Shown: positions 25,716-38,900 of the stretch, in pieces | How the letters are laid out: every line of letters begins with the position of its first letter | Numbering within the stretch: the stretch's first letter is position 1 | NCBI GenBank assembly: GCA_023238725.1 | Contig: CM041553.1 | Span: 14,009,001-14,073,000 of the forward strand | DNA length: 64,000 nt | Source: Scortum barcoo | Taxonomy: Eukaryota; Chordata; Actinopteri; Centrarchiformes; Terapontidae | Direction: 5' to 3' | The notes under the pieces: model-generated | What the model saw: the letters and a program-made list of their open reading frames with translations, nothing else | Told to the model about the DNA's origin: nothing | Database searches by the model: none | Translations under genes and position numbers: made by a program

Positions 25716-27908
25716 ATGGGAACTAACCCAAAGAGGACAGTGACAGTCCAGATGGTGCCTCAGCTGGCTGTGGTGGACACGCTGGGCAATAAGGAGCCTA
25801 ATGCCAACTGGGCTAAAGAGCCCAACCTCAAACTCTCTCAGGTTTGTCCAAAACCCGCCCTCACATCTCCCGATCACAAACAGGATAACTCATCTCTGAC
25901 CACCTCTCCCACTAACACCATCCCTCATACCCAAAAAACAACTTCCAAGGGAGGTGAACCAGTTAGCAGCGACGTGTCAGACAAACCTGCACCGACTAAC
26001 GGAAACCAGACGAAATCGGAGCCTGTGACAGATGGAGACCAACAGATGCCAGACCTGTCTCTAGCAGGCCAAGGTGTGGGTGAGGCAAGAGGCATCCAGA
26101 GGGATTCTAACGCTAACATGAAAACGTTAAGCCCGGCTGGTGAAAAGGATATCTGTAAGGCCGTAGTGTCGCCTGCTCTTTCTGCGCCAAAGGTCAACAC
26201 GCAGACCAACGATTGCAGAATCAAAGGGCCAAGTGCAGCAGAAGAGGAGTCCGCAAAGCTGACATCCTCGGCCAAAGCTACAGCACGAGAGGACAGTAAC
26301 AAACAGGTTTCTCCAAATGATAAAAATCTCAACAGTGCCTGTGAATTAAAGCATACCGCATCTGAGCCACAGCATGATGGCAAGGGGAATGTTTCAGCTC
26401 CCAAAAATAAGGACACTGCTGTACCACAGAAATCTCAAGAGTCTGATCATATACGTAGCTGCTCACAAAAATCTGTTAGTCTGCAAGAGACACCCAAACC
26501 TAAACAAAGCCCAGAAGCCACTGCAGCTCCGCTCAGCTCCACTAAACCTCCATCTAAGAGCAAAGATACAGAGGCCAGGTTTACAAATGCAAGTTCCACA
26601 CATCCAGAGAAAGATTTGCCACCGGTAAAGAATCCGCAAGTCCCCTCAGATAAACATCAGCTGGCGTCTTCTCAGACGGACTCCTCGAATCTGCCCCAGG
26701 CTATACAAAACATGGCGGCGTATGGGCAGGTGGCTGAGGAGGCCAGGCAGACTGACACAGCTGTCTGTGAAGGGCAGCAGCAGCACTGCAAGCTGTACAG
26801 GGAGGCCTCCACCATGACCTTATCCCCGCCATCCACCTCAGTCAAACAGTGTCACGATATGGAGGTTCAGGCAGTTGCAAACATGTGCAGTAAGGCTGTG
26901 GCCACAAGTCCGAGCCTGCTGCCCTTCGCCGTGACCCGCAGGCCGAGCGGCGGTGCGGTCCCCAGGGAGGAGGCGCAGGGCCTGGCTGTCATCTACCAAG
27001 CTGATGGAGGTGTGCGACTGCATCAGATGAATATAAGTCCTCTATCTGCCTCCACTGATCCGAGGTCAGATAGACTCACTGTTGAAGCGGAGATGTGCCC
27101 CAACCGAAATGCTGGTTTGGTTATCCACTCAGAAACGTCGTCCCAGCAGCAAGACAAAAGGCTAGGAGCAAAGCCGAAAGACCCTGGATCAGCTCTCTGC
27201 AACACCCAGCCAGTTTATCAAATCAACATCGAACACAAGGAGCAGGGAGAGACAGGTACCTCCCAGCATAAAATATCTGCAGTGAAAACAGCCATTGCTG
27301 AAGCTCCCACTTTAAAATCAGGAGCACCCCCGATGACAGCCAGTGATACCAAGTCTGGATCTGCTGACTGTAAGGACGCTGTGCTTTCTCACGCAGCAGC
27401 TGCAACCAAGCCCAACCAGGCCCTGCCAACAACAACAGCAGCAAACACCACATCAAAGTCAGCTTTGACTAAAAATAAAGCTGGGAGCCCTAAAGAACAG
27501 GCTAAAGCTGGAGGTAAAGCCCCGACAAAGGAGACAAAATCTGGCAAGCAGATGATTCAACCCGAGAGGGAGGAGGACGAGGACGACCAGTCAGGGAAGG
27601 AGAAAGGAAAGAGCGTCCACGATGTTGTGTGGGATGAACAAGGGATGACATGGGAGGTCTACGGGGCTTCTGTGGATCCAGAATCCCTTGGCTTTGCCAT
27701 TCAGAGCCACCTGCAATGCAAAATCAAGGAGCAAGAGAGGAAACTGATAGCCCGGACCTCCTTCCGAAAGTCAGTCTCTGGCGCCGACTCGCCACAACAT
27801 GGCAGGAAGAAGAAAAGGAGGCAGCAGAACATTTTCAGGTCAATGCTGCAAAATGTCAGGCGGCCCAACTGCTGCGTGCGTCCCCCTCCCTCCTCCGTCC
27901 TCGAGTAG
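25716..27908 (+). CDS. gprin3: G protein-regulated inducer of neurite outgrowth 3-like
   Basis: Intact 730-aa single-exon frame. GPRIN proteins bind activated Gi/o/z alpha subunits and act at the membrane of neurites. The first ATG in the exon gives MGTNPKRTVTV; the MGT start matches GPRIN3, and upstream in-frame codons have no ATG. Residues up to about 350 are low-complexity and rich in Ser, Thr, Lys, Pro and Gln, probably disordered. A mid segment with REASTMTLSPPSTSVKQCHD and EVQAVANMCSKAVATSPS matches the family's conserved middle motif. The C-terminal domain includes VVWDEQGMTWEVYGASVDPE then SLGFAIQSHLQCKIKEQE. The tail RRPNCCVRPPP carries adjacent cysteines (719-720), a likely palmitoylation site. 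GPRIN3 is preferred over GPRIN1/2 from the N-terminus and the LAVIYQADGG segment; the paralogue call is less sure than the family call. Confidence 0.85.
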   Translation: MGTNPKRTVTVQMVPQLAVVDTLGNKEPNANWAKEPNLKLSQVCPKPALTSPDHKQDNSSLTTSPTNTIPHTQKTTSKGGEPVSSDVSDKPAPTNGNQTKSEPVTDGDQQMPDLSLAGQGVGEARGIQRDSNANMKTLSPAGEKDICKAVVSPALSAPKVNTQTNDCRIKGPSAAEEESAKLTSSAKATAREDSNKQVSPNDKNLNSACELKHTASEPQHDGKGNVSAPKNKDTAVPQKSQESDHIRSCSQKSVSLQETPKPKQSPEATAAPLSSTKPPSKSKDTEARFTNASSTHPEKDLPPVKNPQVPSDKHQLASSQTDSSNLPQAIQNMAAYGQVAEEARQTDTAVCEGQQQHCKLYREASTMTLSPPSTSVKQCHDMEVQAVANMCSKAVATSPSLLPFAVTRRPSGGAVPREEAQGLAVIYQADGGVRLHQMNISPLSASTDPRSDRLTVEAEMCPNRNAGLVIHSETSSQQQDKRLGAKPKDPGSALCNTQPVYQINIEHKEQGETGTSQHKISAVKTAIAEAPTLKSGAPPMTASDTKSGSADCKDAVLSHAAAATKPNQALPTTTAANTTSKSALTKNKAGSPKEQAKAGGKAPTKETKSGKQMIQPEREEDEDDQSGKEKGKSVHDVVWDEQGMTWEVYGASVDPESLGFAIQSHLQCKIKEQERKLIARTSFRKSVSGADSPQHGRKKKRRQQNIFRSMLQNVRRPNCCVRPPPSSVLE

Positions 27909-28800
27909 CACAACACTGAAGTAGCCAATGTCAGACTCCTCCCTTTTTCCTAGAGGTCAAAATGCTTGTCCTCCCCTCGATTGCAATGCCAAGTGAAACA
28001 TTAATGGGACGACGATTCCCTGTGAGTAAGTATACTGGAGTGTTGTAGCATAAAGAGTCAAACTATTTGTGATGTTTGTGATCAAAGAAGGTAGGAAATA
28101 GAAAATATAAAAGGAACAACTCAAGACTTATTTTCTAGAAATAGATATTATAAAAAGAGATGAAACAGTTTTTGAAATAACAAAGGCAATAATAGTGAAA
28201 CGCATGTATATTAGTTAAAATGGCAGTTGTATGACCTAAAATGAAGTCCAAACCAAGGCACTGATCAGGGGCTAGACATGTTACTTACTGTCATAATATT
28301 TGTGCAGATGTATTAAACCAACATCTCATTACATTTGGTGCATTTGGTATATGTTTTTGAGGTGTTTTTGGGGCCCTATATTTATAAGATTGCTGTGTTT
28401 TCTTTTCATGCACATTTATTTTTAGTGAGTGATTACATTGTGCAAAAAAAAAGGGACTGTATGCATACATGCGCTGTTTAATCTCTGTTCTTCTTTGGTT
28501 TTCTATTAAAACAACAAAAAACTATGTTGAGCTTTACATATTCTTTTTTTTTATCTCTTGGCAAGGACTTCAGGCAGGTATACCATCCCTGTTCACGTCT
28601 AAGCTCCTTTTTTCGAGGACTATCCCTTGACAAGTAATCCCCCACACCTTGGAAACATGCAAAAATATAAAAACAATAGATAAATAAATAAAAATCACCA
28701 AGATGTCATATCCAGGCTGCATTCCACAGGGTGAAATGTTAAAAGAATGGTTTAACAGTTTAGGCTTTACAGAAATCAAAGATCACAATTTGAAATAAAA
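27909..28800 (+). other. gprin3: gprin3 3' untranslated region (approximate)
   Basis: Non-coding AT-rich sequence after the stop at 27906-27908. Possible polyadenylation signals include ATTAAA near 28505 and AATAAA words near 28680-28690 and 28793-28798. Which one is used cannot be told. Confidence 0.35.
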
Positions 28801-29889
28801 CCTGAATAATAAAAAAAAGATAGATCAAGTACATCAATAATACACGGAGAGATAGCATTTGTGTGTGTTAATAAGCCCTGTCAGGGGATGTGAGAGCCAC
28901 AGACGACATCAGTGTGATCCACAGGAGATGTGAGAGAGTGGCAGACTGCAGCTGAGAGTAAAGGTACAGTGAGTTGTAGACTACGCTGGATAAATTAGTC
29001 TCAAGCTTAATGAGATAGTTTCTGATCTTTTAACGGGGACATGTGGTTTGTTCAGAGAAAGGCTTGTTAGCCCCCAACTATTTCCCTTGGACTGACAGAG
29101 AGATTTTATAATCAAAACATTGTTTTACGTGAATCCATCAGTTAGCGTTGCCTCGTTTTGTGTGAACAAAAGATCTACATGTACAGCATTGTGTGAGCCA
29201 GAGAAAAGATTCAGTGCATATCTTTGAAACTGTTTTTAGGTCAGTGAAGGACAGGAAAGACTAAATCTTTGGGATATTTCTAAGAACAAGATGTACTGTT
29301 TTGCTTTTTTCTTTTGGGAGTTACTCTGAAAGACAAGAACCAATCATTTGGTGTAAATTCTCAGTCACAAGAGAGAAGGTGAAAATTGATTATTTACAGT
29401 TTAAAGTCCAAAATGGTTCAGATTTAGTTCCATCTGCATTTAACAGAGGAAATTGTCTATTGCCTGTTGTTTATTGTGTTGTCAGTAAAGGAGAACTGTG
29501 TGCTGAGGGACACTAAAACAGACGTTATCATATGCATGAGTGACTCCAGCAAATATGGTTAAAAAAACATGTATTAAAGTACTTCATGTGGAAGAGCAAT
29601 GTTTGGATACCAAGACTTTATGAAAAAAAGTTACCTAAAGTCCTGATCTTCAGAAAAGTGCAGTACTCTGTATTTTGCAGTTCATAAAGGCCCAGCACAT
29701 CCACAAAGGCGTTTTCAATCTCTCTGGTTCATTAAGCCACATTCATGTCATATTGGAGTTTTGTAATTACAAGTAATTACAATTCCAACCTGTAAATAGT
29801 TAACATGTCAACATCCAAGCTGACATCCAGATTAAGATGAAGAAACTCTGACTTTTCCAGAAGCTTCAGTATATCCCCCAATGAGGGCC

Positions 29890-29941
29890 TGAAAGTGCCT
29901 TAAAACAAAACACGCTTGAAAGTGCCTTAAAACAAAACACG
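29890..29941. repeat. 25-bp direct repeat
   Basis: Two perfect 25-base copies starting TGAAAGTGCCTTAAAACAAA at 29890-29914 and 29917-29941, separated by 2 bases. Confidence 0.9.
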
Positions 29942-32125
29942 GACCCTTCGTGTCCTTCATTGAACCAAATTAAAGCCACATTTAATAGATACACTGCTAT
30001 ATTGTCAATGCACCCGTTTTTAAGCTTCGCGTGACCAAGTTTTCAATGATACAACTGACTTAAGTTGATGATGACACTCACATGCACCATTCATCCCATA
30101 TGACATGAACGTGGCATAAAACCTCCAGTCGGGTTAAAAATGGACTTTTGCTGAGAATGACTGTAATATAAGAATGACAAAGGCCCCGACAGGTGCAGCT
30201 AAACTGACAGGAGCGTGACAGAGATGCCAATCAAGCGAGGTCTAAACACACCCACAAAGTCCTGAGGATTAATCAGGCAGTCGAAACTGTAGGGGGGCTT
30301 TCAGGTTTAAACCTCATGACAGCTCAGAATAATTTGCAAATCAACACTGGTTTTAGGATAGATGCCATTAATAATGTCCTGGCCACAGATAGCTCCTTGG
30401 AAAAATGATAGATTTGGAAAGTTTATGTGCAAAATAAAAATGTGGACTGGAATTAGCTTTATATGACAATTGAAAACGAATCAGCAGCTAGTTTCTACCT
30501 CTCAAATGTGAGGATTTGTTGCCTTTCCTTGTCAAACTTAATTAGTAAATTAAATATTTTGGGAATGGGGAGGGGGGGGGTTATCTGATGCTGTATACCA
30601 CAAACTATTAATTGATTAAAATAAATCTGCATATTAATCAGTAATGAAAATAACTGGTTGCAGCAACCTCTACTAATTGTAGATACAGCATTAAAAATGC
30701 AAAACTGTCAAATGTGTGTAGGTCAATAGATCTCAGTGTGAGATGCTAATCTAATTTAATTAAAGTTTCCAGGTTAATTGTGGAGCTCTTCTAAGTTCTG
30801 CTTCTAATGTGTGATTTCCAGCCTTTATCTTTCAGTGTAATAACATCATAATAACAGTAAATGTGACATCTTTTTTCAGGTTTTGCTCTAACTCAAACAC
30901 CTCATACACAGAGGGATATTTCAAGCAAACCATTCTTCGATGGCCAACATTTCCCTTCAGTGTGAATTTACTGTCCTGACTGGTGTAACACTGATTTCAG
31001 ACGACTGCTGTTATTGTCTTAACAAGCATGTCACTTCCTGTTACTGTCAGGATGTGATAGCAGGGTAGAAAGAAAAAAAAGTCCTCTATACACATAGTCT
31101 CGGTGCTATGAAATGTCACAACCTGTAAAGAACAACGCAGACTGAAGCCCCTAATGCTTTTTCTTTGATCCACTGGGATCAGAGGACACAGTCACTGAGT
31201 TGTACTTAAAGCTCTCCCATCCTACCTGCTCAGATTTGTGTATTAAGAGCCTTTGAAGGCAGTGACCCCCACGACCTCTTTACAATTTAAGACTTATTGT
31301 AGATAATTCTTACACTACAGTGCTGACTGTAGAGTGAAAATCTGACACTGCTAATCTGTAGAGTCATTAAATAGCAAATTCAGCCTCAGATAGATTAATG
31401 TATCTCTCACCTTTTCTGGGTCAGTTTCTCCTTTATACATGTCCATTTCTGTATGCCCGGTCACCGGCTTTAATTCTGATTCTTTTACTCTGGCTTTAAT
31501 TAGCTGCGTTTCAATTTTTAATAACCCCCTACCCACTGTGTCGTTATGTCTGGTTCCCATTTGGAAGTGCAGATTAGATTCGGCCACAGGCGGTGGTTAG
31601 CACAGAGGGAGATTTATTCCACTGACAAGGAACATGGAGAGGGATTTCAAAAGCTCATGGACAAATTGCCACCCACTGCTATAGTTACCAGACGACAGCA
31701 TTCAACTTTCCTTCAATATTCACCTCACTGGCTGTGTGCTCCACGCCCTCCGTGAATTTTTTAATTAACACAATGGTTGGGCACTTAACTGCATGATATA
31801 TTTCTATATGGGAAGAAATATCCATCAGTGGAGCGTATGATTGACCCAGCCCACATGCTGTGCTTCATAGAGATGTGAATCTGGCCTGGGACCCTTATTA
31901 CGTGTCATCCTCAACTTTCTTTGCTTGATTTTTCCTTTCCATAATCTCAACTAACAAAAAAAGACTGCTGTTCATTTTTTACTGTCAACAAAGCCAACTA
32001 AAAGACCAAAACCATCAACGTGGTTTTCCTTCTCTTCAAGGAAAATTTTCACATTTTGGTAATTTGTTTTTTTTTCACATTTAGGTTAATAACTTAGTTA
32101 AATGGTAAATATCAAGCAGTCAGTC

Positions 32126-32295
32126 AGCTTAGCTTAGCATAAAGACTGGAAACAACTTGCCTAGTCTGCCTAAAAAGTAACAAAATCCACCCACCAATAC
32201 CTGCAAAGCTCATTAAGAAATACATTATGCATTGTGTTTTCTAATAATTGTTTGTTTAAAATACCATGTGTCCAGTCTTTATGCTAAGCTAAGCT
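32126..32295. mobile_element. Repeat with 25-bp perfect inverted arms (MITE-like)
   Basis: Left arm 32126-32150 begins AGCTTAGCTTAGCATAAAG; the right arm 32271-32295 is its exact reverse complement. The interior of about 120 bases has no coding potential. The arm sequence occurs in a repeat family I recall as common in fish genomes. Confidence 0.7.
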
Positions 32296-35200
32296 CACCG
32301 GCTGCTGGCCCGAGCTACAAATATCTCAACAAATGAAAAGGAAATTAGAGTAATGTGCATTTTTACTTCACAGTTATAGAGGACACTCTACATACAAGCC
32401 TGATTGATTGCCAGTGAAATAATTTTCTTTTTTTTTTAGCCTCACTGATTCTAAAAAAAAAATGCTTATGCACGCTCCCCTGTAGCTCCACGTCCGAATG
32501 TATTAAAGAGCATAACTCATACCCTTTAACAATTTGCTGTTGAAAACATTAAATGATTAAATGCACATCTTTGAAACACGACAGTGACAGTTCAGCGCTA
32601 ATGCCCAGCTTGAGAGCGAAATAATAATCTCTCAAGTGTTACTACTTAACGAGGAAACTCCCAGGCTGTGTCAGGAGCTAAAATTAAAGACTGATAGTCC
32701 ATGAGAGCAAGCAGGAGCCCCCCTGTTACAGCCCAAGGGCCTCCCCTGACTCACACTGAGATGTTGAAACTAATGGTGCTGGTATGCTGGGCAAGCAGAC
32801 GGGCTGGAGGGAAACTGCCATGCAAACAGTAGATGTAAATGTGTTTTAGTGAAGTGGGAAAATTAACTGGGTTTATTCATTCATAAGAAGAGAAATGATG
32901 CATTCTCATTCTTTTTTATATGCTTTTACATGTTTATTGTCACGTTTAATATAATTGATAAAAATGTGCATGTTAGTTAACCTATGCATTTGACCTTGAT
33001 TGATTCCTAAATCTAATTTATAACCTAATCTAATTTATGAGAGGCTGTGTTTATCTAAAGTTGGATAATTAATAATAATCTAAAAATCTCAATGCTTGAA
33101 GGTACTCCAAATCAAGACTACCAAATTAGGTAGTCTTGAGTAGAAAGCTTAGACCCTATCTTTCCCTAACTTAGTCCTATTAGGATGTCACTGCAGATGT
33201 GTTTTCAAAGTGTAAACAGCCACCATACGTAACTCAGTAATAGCTTCCCCAGATTCTGGGGGGAATTCAGGGCAGCAGCAGCAACATTTTTGAGCTATAA
33301 TTGAAGTTCCACAGATAAGTTGCTGTCCTGTTATTGGGATTTGAGACCAGCTTGCGGTGACCCACTTAGATTCATAAACACATTAGCTTCTTCAGCTCAT
33401 ATAGGAGCCCTTATAAAAGCCCCTTCAGATGCTACAACACTTGGACAGAAGCCATTACAATTATCCAGACCATCATCAGGATCTGTTCTATCCACTCATA
33501 GATCATTTGTGGCATATTAGATTAACTTTTATCATGGGAATGAGTGTTAATTACTATTTATAGATCATATTTTGAGATTGTGAAGTGGGTAATTAAGGGT
33601 GGCTGGTGATCACAGTGTTGCTGTTTAATTCAACATAACCCAGGCTTTAAACCTGCTCTGGAGATTTAACTGCAGACCAGTGGAAGCTTTAAATGTTTCC
33701 ACTGTATTTCCCACAATCATTATTCATCTCCTGTGTTCATATCTATGCCCCCCCACCCCCCCCACCCCCTTCAACTCCAGCTTCCCATTTCCTCTCCGAG
33801 CCTCCATTTTTCTCTGTCCCAGGCGCCCCTTTCTTTCCCTCTTTGAGGATGATATCATTATGAAGCATCCTAAGCCCACAATAGTGAGGTGATTAAAGCT
33901 TCTGCTGGCCTCCACTCTGCAGAACAGTTCCCATAAAACGGTCTGCTACTGCTGCTCTCCCTTATTTATCCTCGTATTGTATTAGCCGGATAGCTGGAAG
34001 TGAGGCTCGTCCTCCTGATGGCCGCCCTGTTCCCGGTGGAATATGTGGCCTACATTTGTTTGTGGTGCAGCATTGGGCTGTGTGAGTGTGTGCCTCTATC
34101 AAACAAATCCGGTTTTCTGCAACGTAGCCCTTTTGTTTCCTCGAACGCTCACTGTTTTTGTTGTTTTTTTTTTTGTTTCTTCCTATCTGTCAGCATGTCT
34201 TTCCTTTCTCACTCCGTTCTTCTGCACACACAGTACACGCATGTCTCCGGCATTTTAGGGCTCATCATTGATTGCTCACCATTAAGCTCACGAGCACATG
34301 CCCTCGCAACCTTTGTTACAGAGCATACATGTGCGAAGATGCACATTCGAAAAACACATGCACACGTATACACACATATATACACAAAGGTCACCTTCCC
34401 TGCCTTCATTAGAGACTGCTTTATTATGGTTGACAGATGTGCCCATAAATCGTAGGTCCCCTGGTGGAGCCAGCGGATCCAAAACAAACTGAACACTGAT
34501 AAAGGTGAAACACAGTGAGAGAGGGAAGAAAGAGCATAGAATATATAGAGAGATAGAAGCATACATAAACACATACTGTATATCAATACACTATAGCTAT
34601 TGATAATGTATTGAAACTGCCATTCAGGAAAAACCATCATACCGCCAAAAGATTTTTTTTTTTTCTGTTGTCTTCGGTGTCCCCATGGAGAGATAAGCAG
34701 CTTTTGTTACAATACTGCCTTGTCTCACTGAGAGAAAATGGAAGGAAAGTCCTTATCTTGAGAGAAAAATGAAGTATTAAAGGGGACAGACGGGCTCTTC
34801 CGATTCTAAAATACCCAAAGTGAGTTCACGAGATGATTCTGATAAAACCCCATTGAGCGTCTTTGTATGGAGATTCAGCCTGAGCCAAAGATCCTCCCTG
34901 TGAAACTCATTACCTCTGAACTTGGTGCTTTTGTCACAACGTGGCCTGTCACTCTGCATTGTCTGTATCACTGAAAAAGGAGGTTAATCTTTCTTTTTTT
35001 TAGCCTGGACAGATAGAGAAAGGAACTCTTTTAGGGTTGTGAAAGAATAGATTTTGATAGACATTACAGTTATGACATTACCAGTTTTGATTGTGCATAG
35101 CAGAAATCAGCTGGTAAAGCAAAACTTTAAACCAGTGTTATCTTGCTCCCACCCATGCTACTGTATCCCATCCCACAATTTCTCTAAAGTATTATAATAT

Positions 35201-35921
35201 TAAAGTCTCCATTTATTATATAAAATTTTGCACACAACAAAAAGAAAAGGTTTCTATTTTTTACTTTTAAGATTTTCAGTCTTTGATCCCCCTTTAATGA
35301 CATTGGCCTCTGAGTTTCTCTCTACTGCTACCAAAGTTTCATATGAATAAAACCAGCATCAGCATCCTTAATAGAGACTATAGCCCTGATAATCTCTGGT
35401 TATGGCCTCTTGCTGATTTAAATCTGTTGACTATCAATAAATTAAAGAGTGTTGTGATGAAAGGCCTATAAATAAAACATTCAGTCATCAGGTTTTAAAA
35501 TAATGAATTTGCTCCTCACAGCGGAGAAGACGCTGGCTTTGCTCAACTGCAGTGAGCACCCAGAAAGAAAGCCACAGCACTTGATTTCCAAACTGCAGTC
35601 TGATAAAAACAACAACACAGTAACTGAGACATAATTTTACAGACCACCTTTTCACATCCTAGGTGAACGTATTAGTTCACTTGCAAGATATCCTGATGAC
35701 CTCTTGATTGGGACACTGACGGCATCAATACTCATTAACTTGGCGGTATGATACTGTATGATTTATGGCTCTTCCAGCCCTCTCAGGTTGGCAATACCAC
35801 ATCTGAAGGAGCTCAAGGTTCATCAGTGTAAAGGTTCAAATACACCCTGGTCCTCCTTGTGTTAGTAATAAGCTGGTGAATTGTTGGACGAGGCACAGTT
35901 TGGTGCATCTTCTCCTCTGTG

Positions 35922-38900
35922 ATGACAATGGGTGAGGAGAAGGGTCGCAGTCGGTCCAGGGGCATGAGCACCCTGGAAAAGGTTCTGATATTTCTCTTTG
36001 TGGCCATGACCAGCACCTCCATCTGCCTTGTGGTCATCTACTTCACTGACAAAGCTGATTCTCCAACTCAGCCAGAAGGTGAGTGTGTATACACAGAAAA
36101 TGCAAACTTAAAATATGCTAATATTGTGCAATATTGTGCTGAAGCTGTATTGCTATCTCTTGTGTCTCCTTACTTTTAAAAGTGCCCTGTCCTCAGATAA
36201 AATGAAACTCAGCTGAGCAATCCTGAACATCACAGTAAAATAGTAAAAAAAAATGACAGCACTGTAATGGTGAACATATCAGATGAAGAAATAGAATAAA
36301 ATGTTTTTTATTGTTCAATGTTCAGTGGCTCACTCATGTCCCTGTATCTGGACACAATGTGTACTTGACATTTCAGTAGCTGGTGGTAAATACAACAAGA
36401 CAGCAACAGTGAAGAATATTGATAGAAAATGTAAAGTGAGAGCTTCCTGAGGCCACTGCATCAGTGACTGGGCAAACCTGAAAAGCATGTTGTCAAACTG
36501 CACCTGTAGTCTCTCTTTCGATAGATGATGAATTTCACTGTGGATTATATTGGCTGCATCCAAACGTCCAAATCTACATGCAGATCATCATATGCATTGC
36601 AGTCAAATTATGACAAATCACAATCTGCAGACAATATAACTGACAGTGAAATTTGTCATTAATCAATTAAAAAAAAAAAACCTGCAGGTTCAGTCTGACT
36701 GGATGGCAAATAATGATCTGCATGAAGATTTTAAAGTTGTAAAGTTGTAAAGCATTAAATCATACACAAGGTCGACAAATCTTTTTCTTTCTCTTTTATA
36801 AATCTGTGAAATTTTACCTTTAGAAACTCTCCTACAGGTAAATATATACATATATGACATATACAAAAATATATACAAAAAATAATTTAAAAAAAATATA
36901 ATGTCACTGATTTAAGATAATGAGTCAGCATGGTGGTTTCAATTCTTGGAGGTGCATAGATTGAAGAAAAAGAAAACGCAGGGTGTGTTCCTTATCTTAT
37001 TTATGCTTTGCAATTATTATTTTTTTAATGCCGTTATCTCAGGATAACAAAGCTCACTTTGTGATAATGAGATAAATTATTGAGCAATCCAAAATAAGTG
37101 TTGGGTTCACTTGACCGCAGCTAATTTCAACCTTCAAGATCATTGTCATGACTCTCAGGGAAGATCCATAATTTAACAATATTTAAGAAATACATTTGTA
37201 GTTTTATTTGCTGCAGTTACTTCATTGGAGCAGACAATCTGGTTTTTTTAGTATCCAGAGACGAGGGGTTGACCCATCACTCTTCTTCAGAAACTGCTCA
37301 AACAAACAAACAAAACAACAAACAAACAGACAGACAGACAGACAGATAGATAGATAGAAGACATTGTCCTGTTGGCTGTGAGACTTGCAAGCCCATCCCT
37401 CTGGACATAATGACCCCACAGCATCTCCACTTAGCCTACAGACATCTGCTGACTGTACACAAACTGTAAATAAACATATAGACATTATAAGTAATAAGAG
37501 GACACCACCTTCTATTTTCTTGTGATAGCAGGTTAATAATCTCATTATCTCATGATAACAAAGCTCATTTTCTCAAGATCATGAGATAATTAAATGGCAT
37601 GAGCATGGCATGAGCATTTAAATGGCATTAATAACATTGCAAGTGTGACCGTTCTTGGCTTCCATACTTACCTAACTAATGTGCAGCTGCAAAAATTAAC
37701 CAAAACAAACATTTACATAAATTTACAAACACTGACAAGATTTTAAACATTTGTAGTGTCAAACAAACAAACAAAACAAAACATGTGGTCTTGAAAGTGT
37801 GATTTCAATCTGACAGATGCCTTGCCCTTCTTTCAGTAAAACTTTGTTTTTAGCTACATAAGACTGAAATATCTCAACATTTTTTTATGGCTTGCCATGA
37901 AATTTTGTACTGACATACAGTACATGGCCTCCAGTGGGTTAAAGTCCAGGAGACATTTTTCTTTGGATCCACCATTAAAGTTTTCATTTGTCCAGTGCTT
38001 TGGTTAATTCCTGCACCTAATGACATTCCCATCAACGTCAGCTTTAGCTATTTGTCTTTATTGCTAATTAGCCAATGTTAGCATGCTAACATTCTAAACT
38101 AAGATGGTATAAACCTGCTAAACAAGAGTATCTTAGTATTGACATTGTAACCAATATAGCATCCTGATATTAGCTTGCAGCTTAAAGTAGCATTAGCATG
38201 GCTGCAGACTTGAGCTATGTCCTCTCATTTTTCAGCACAGTTACAAAAACAAGTGAAATTGATTGCGCAAATACAACTCGTCAGAGAAAAGTTGGGTTAG
38301 GATTGTTCATGCACATATCTTGGCCATTTTATCAACGAGATCCATTTTGCCATCTTCATTCTTTTCTATCACAGGGAAATTAAAATGCATAGCAAAGAGA
38401 GGACAAATGGGCAAAACTGTGCTGCTATTACTATTCTTTTACTATTTGAAAGTAATACTGTATGTCATCACCACATCAGTGTTTACTGTAATACAATCAA
38501 TCAAGTGGTACCTCCTCCTGCCCCACTTCTCTTTCATCTTTTTCTATTTCATTTTTTATTTAAGGAACCCATAATTTATTCTGCTCCTACGCAGGAATAA
38601 CGACTTCTTCAGTGTGAAATGGCTTTGTGAGAGCGGACATATTTCTGCTGCCTTGTTTTCTTTGAAAATTGAAGTAGGTGCATTGTTTGGATTCGCACGA
38701 GAGGAGTAACGTGGTGAAATGAATATCAGCCGAACCAATTTTCTTTTAGCATTACAAGTCATCATAGTCTACTGCACACCTGTCAATGTGACAAGTGTGT
38801 TAGCAGATAGGACTCGCAACGATGAGTGATGGCTTGAACACTGTTGTCACTTGTATTATTTATTCATGCTCTATTTCAGTGTTGGTCTCCATCATCGCCA

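Larger units (their letters stand above)
28801..35921. other. Long gene-free region upstream of the CUB-protease gene
   Basis: About 7 kb with no supported exon. It contains a 25-bp direct repeat (29890-29941), a repeat with long inverted arms (32126-32295) and scattered interspersed-repeat fragments. Two stretches, about 31350-31760 and 33600-34000, are free of obvious repeats and could be conserved non-coding elements, which needs comparison with other fish to decide. Confidence 0.35.

Noticed and set aside
25925..26416. A 163-codon minus-strand open frame
   Set aside because: It lies opposite the gprin3 coding exon and has no family resemblance.
34000..34640. Overlapping open frames of up to 151 codons
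   Set aside because: Low-complexity, Cys/Phe/His-rich translation with no start context, splice support or recognisable family.
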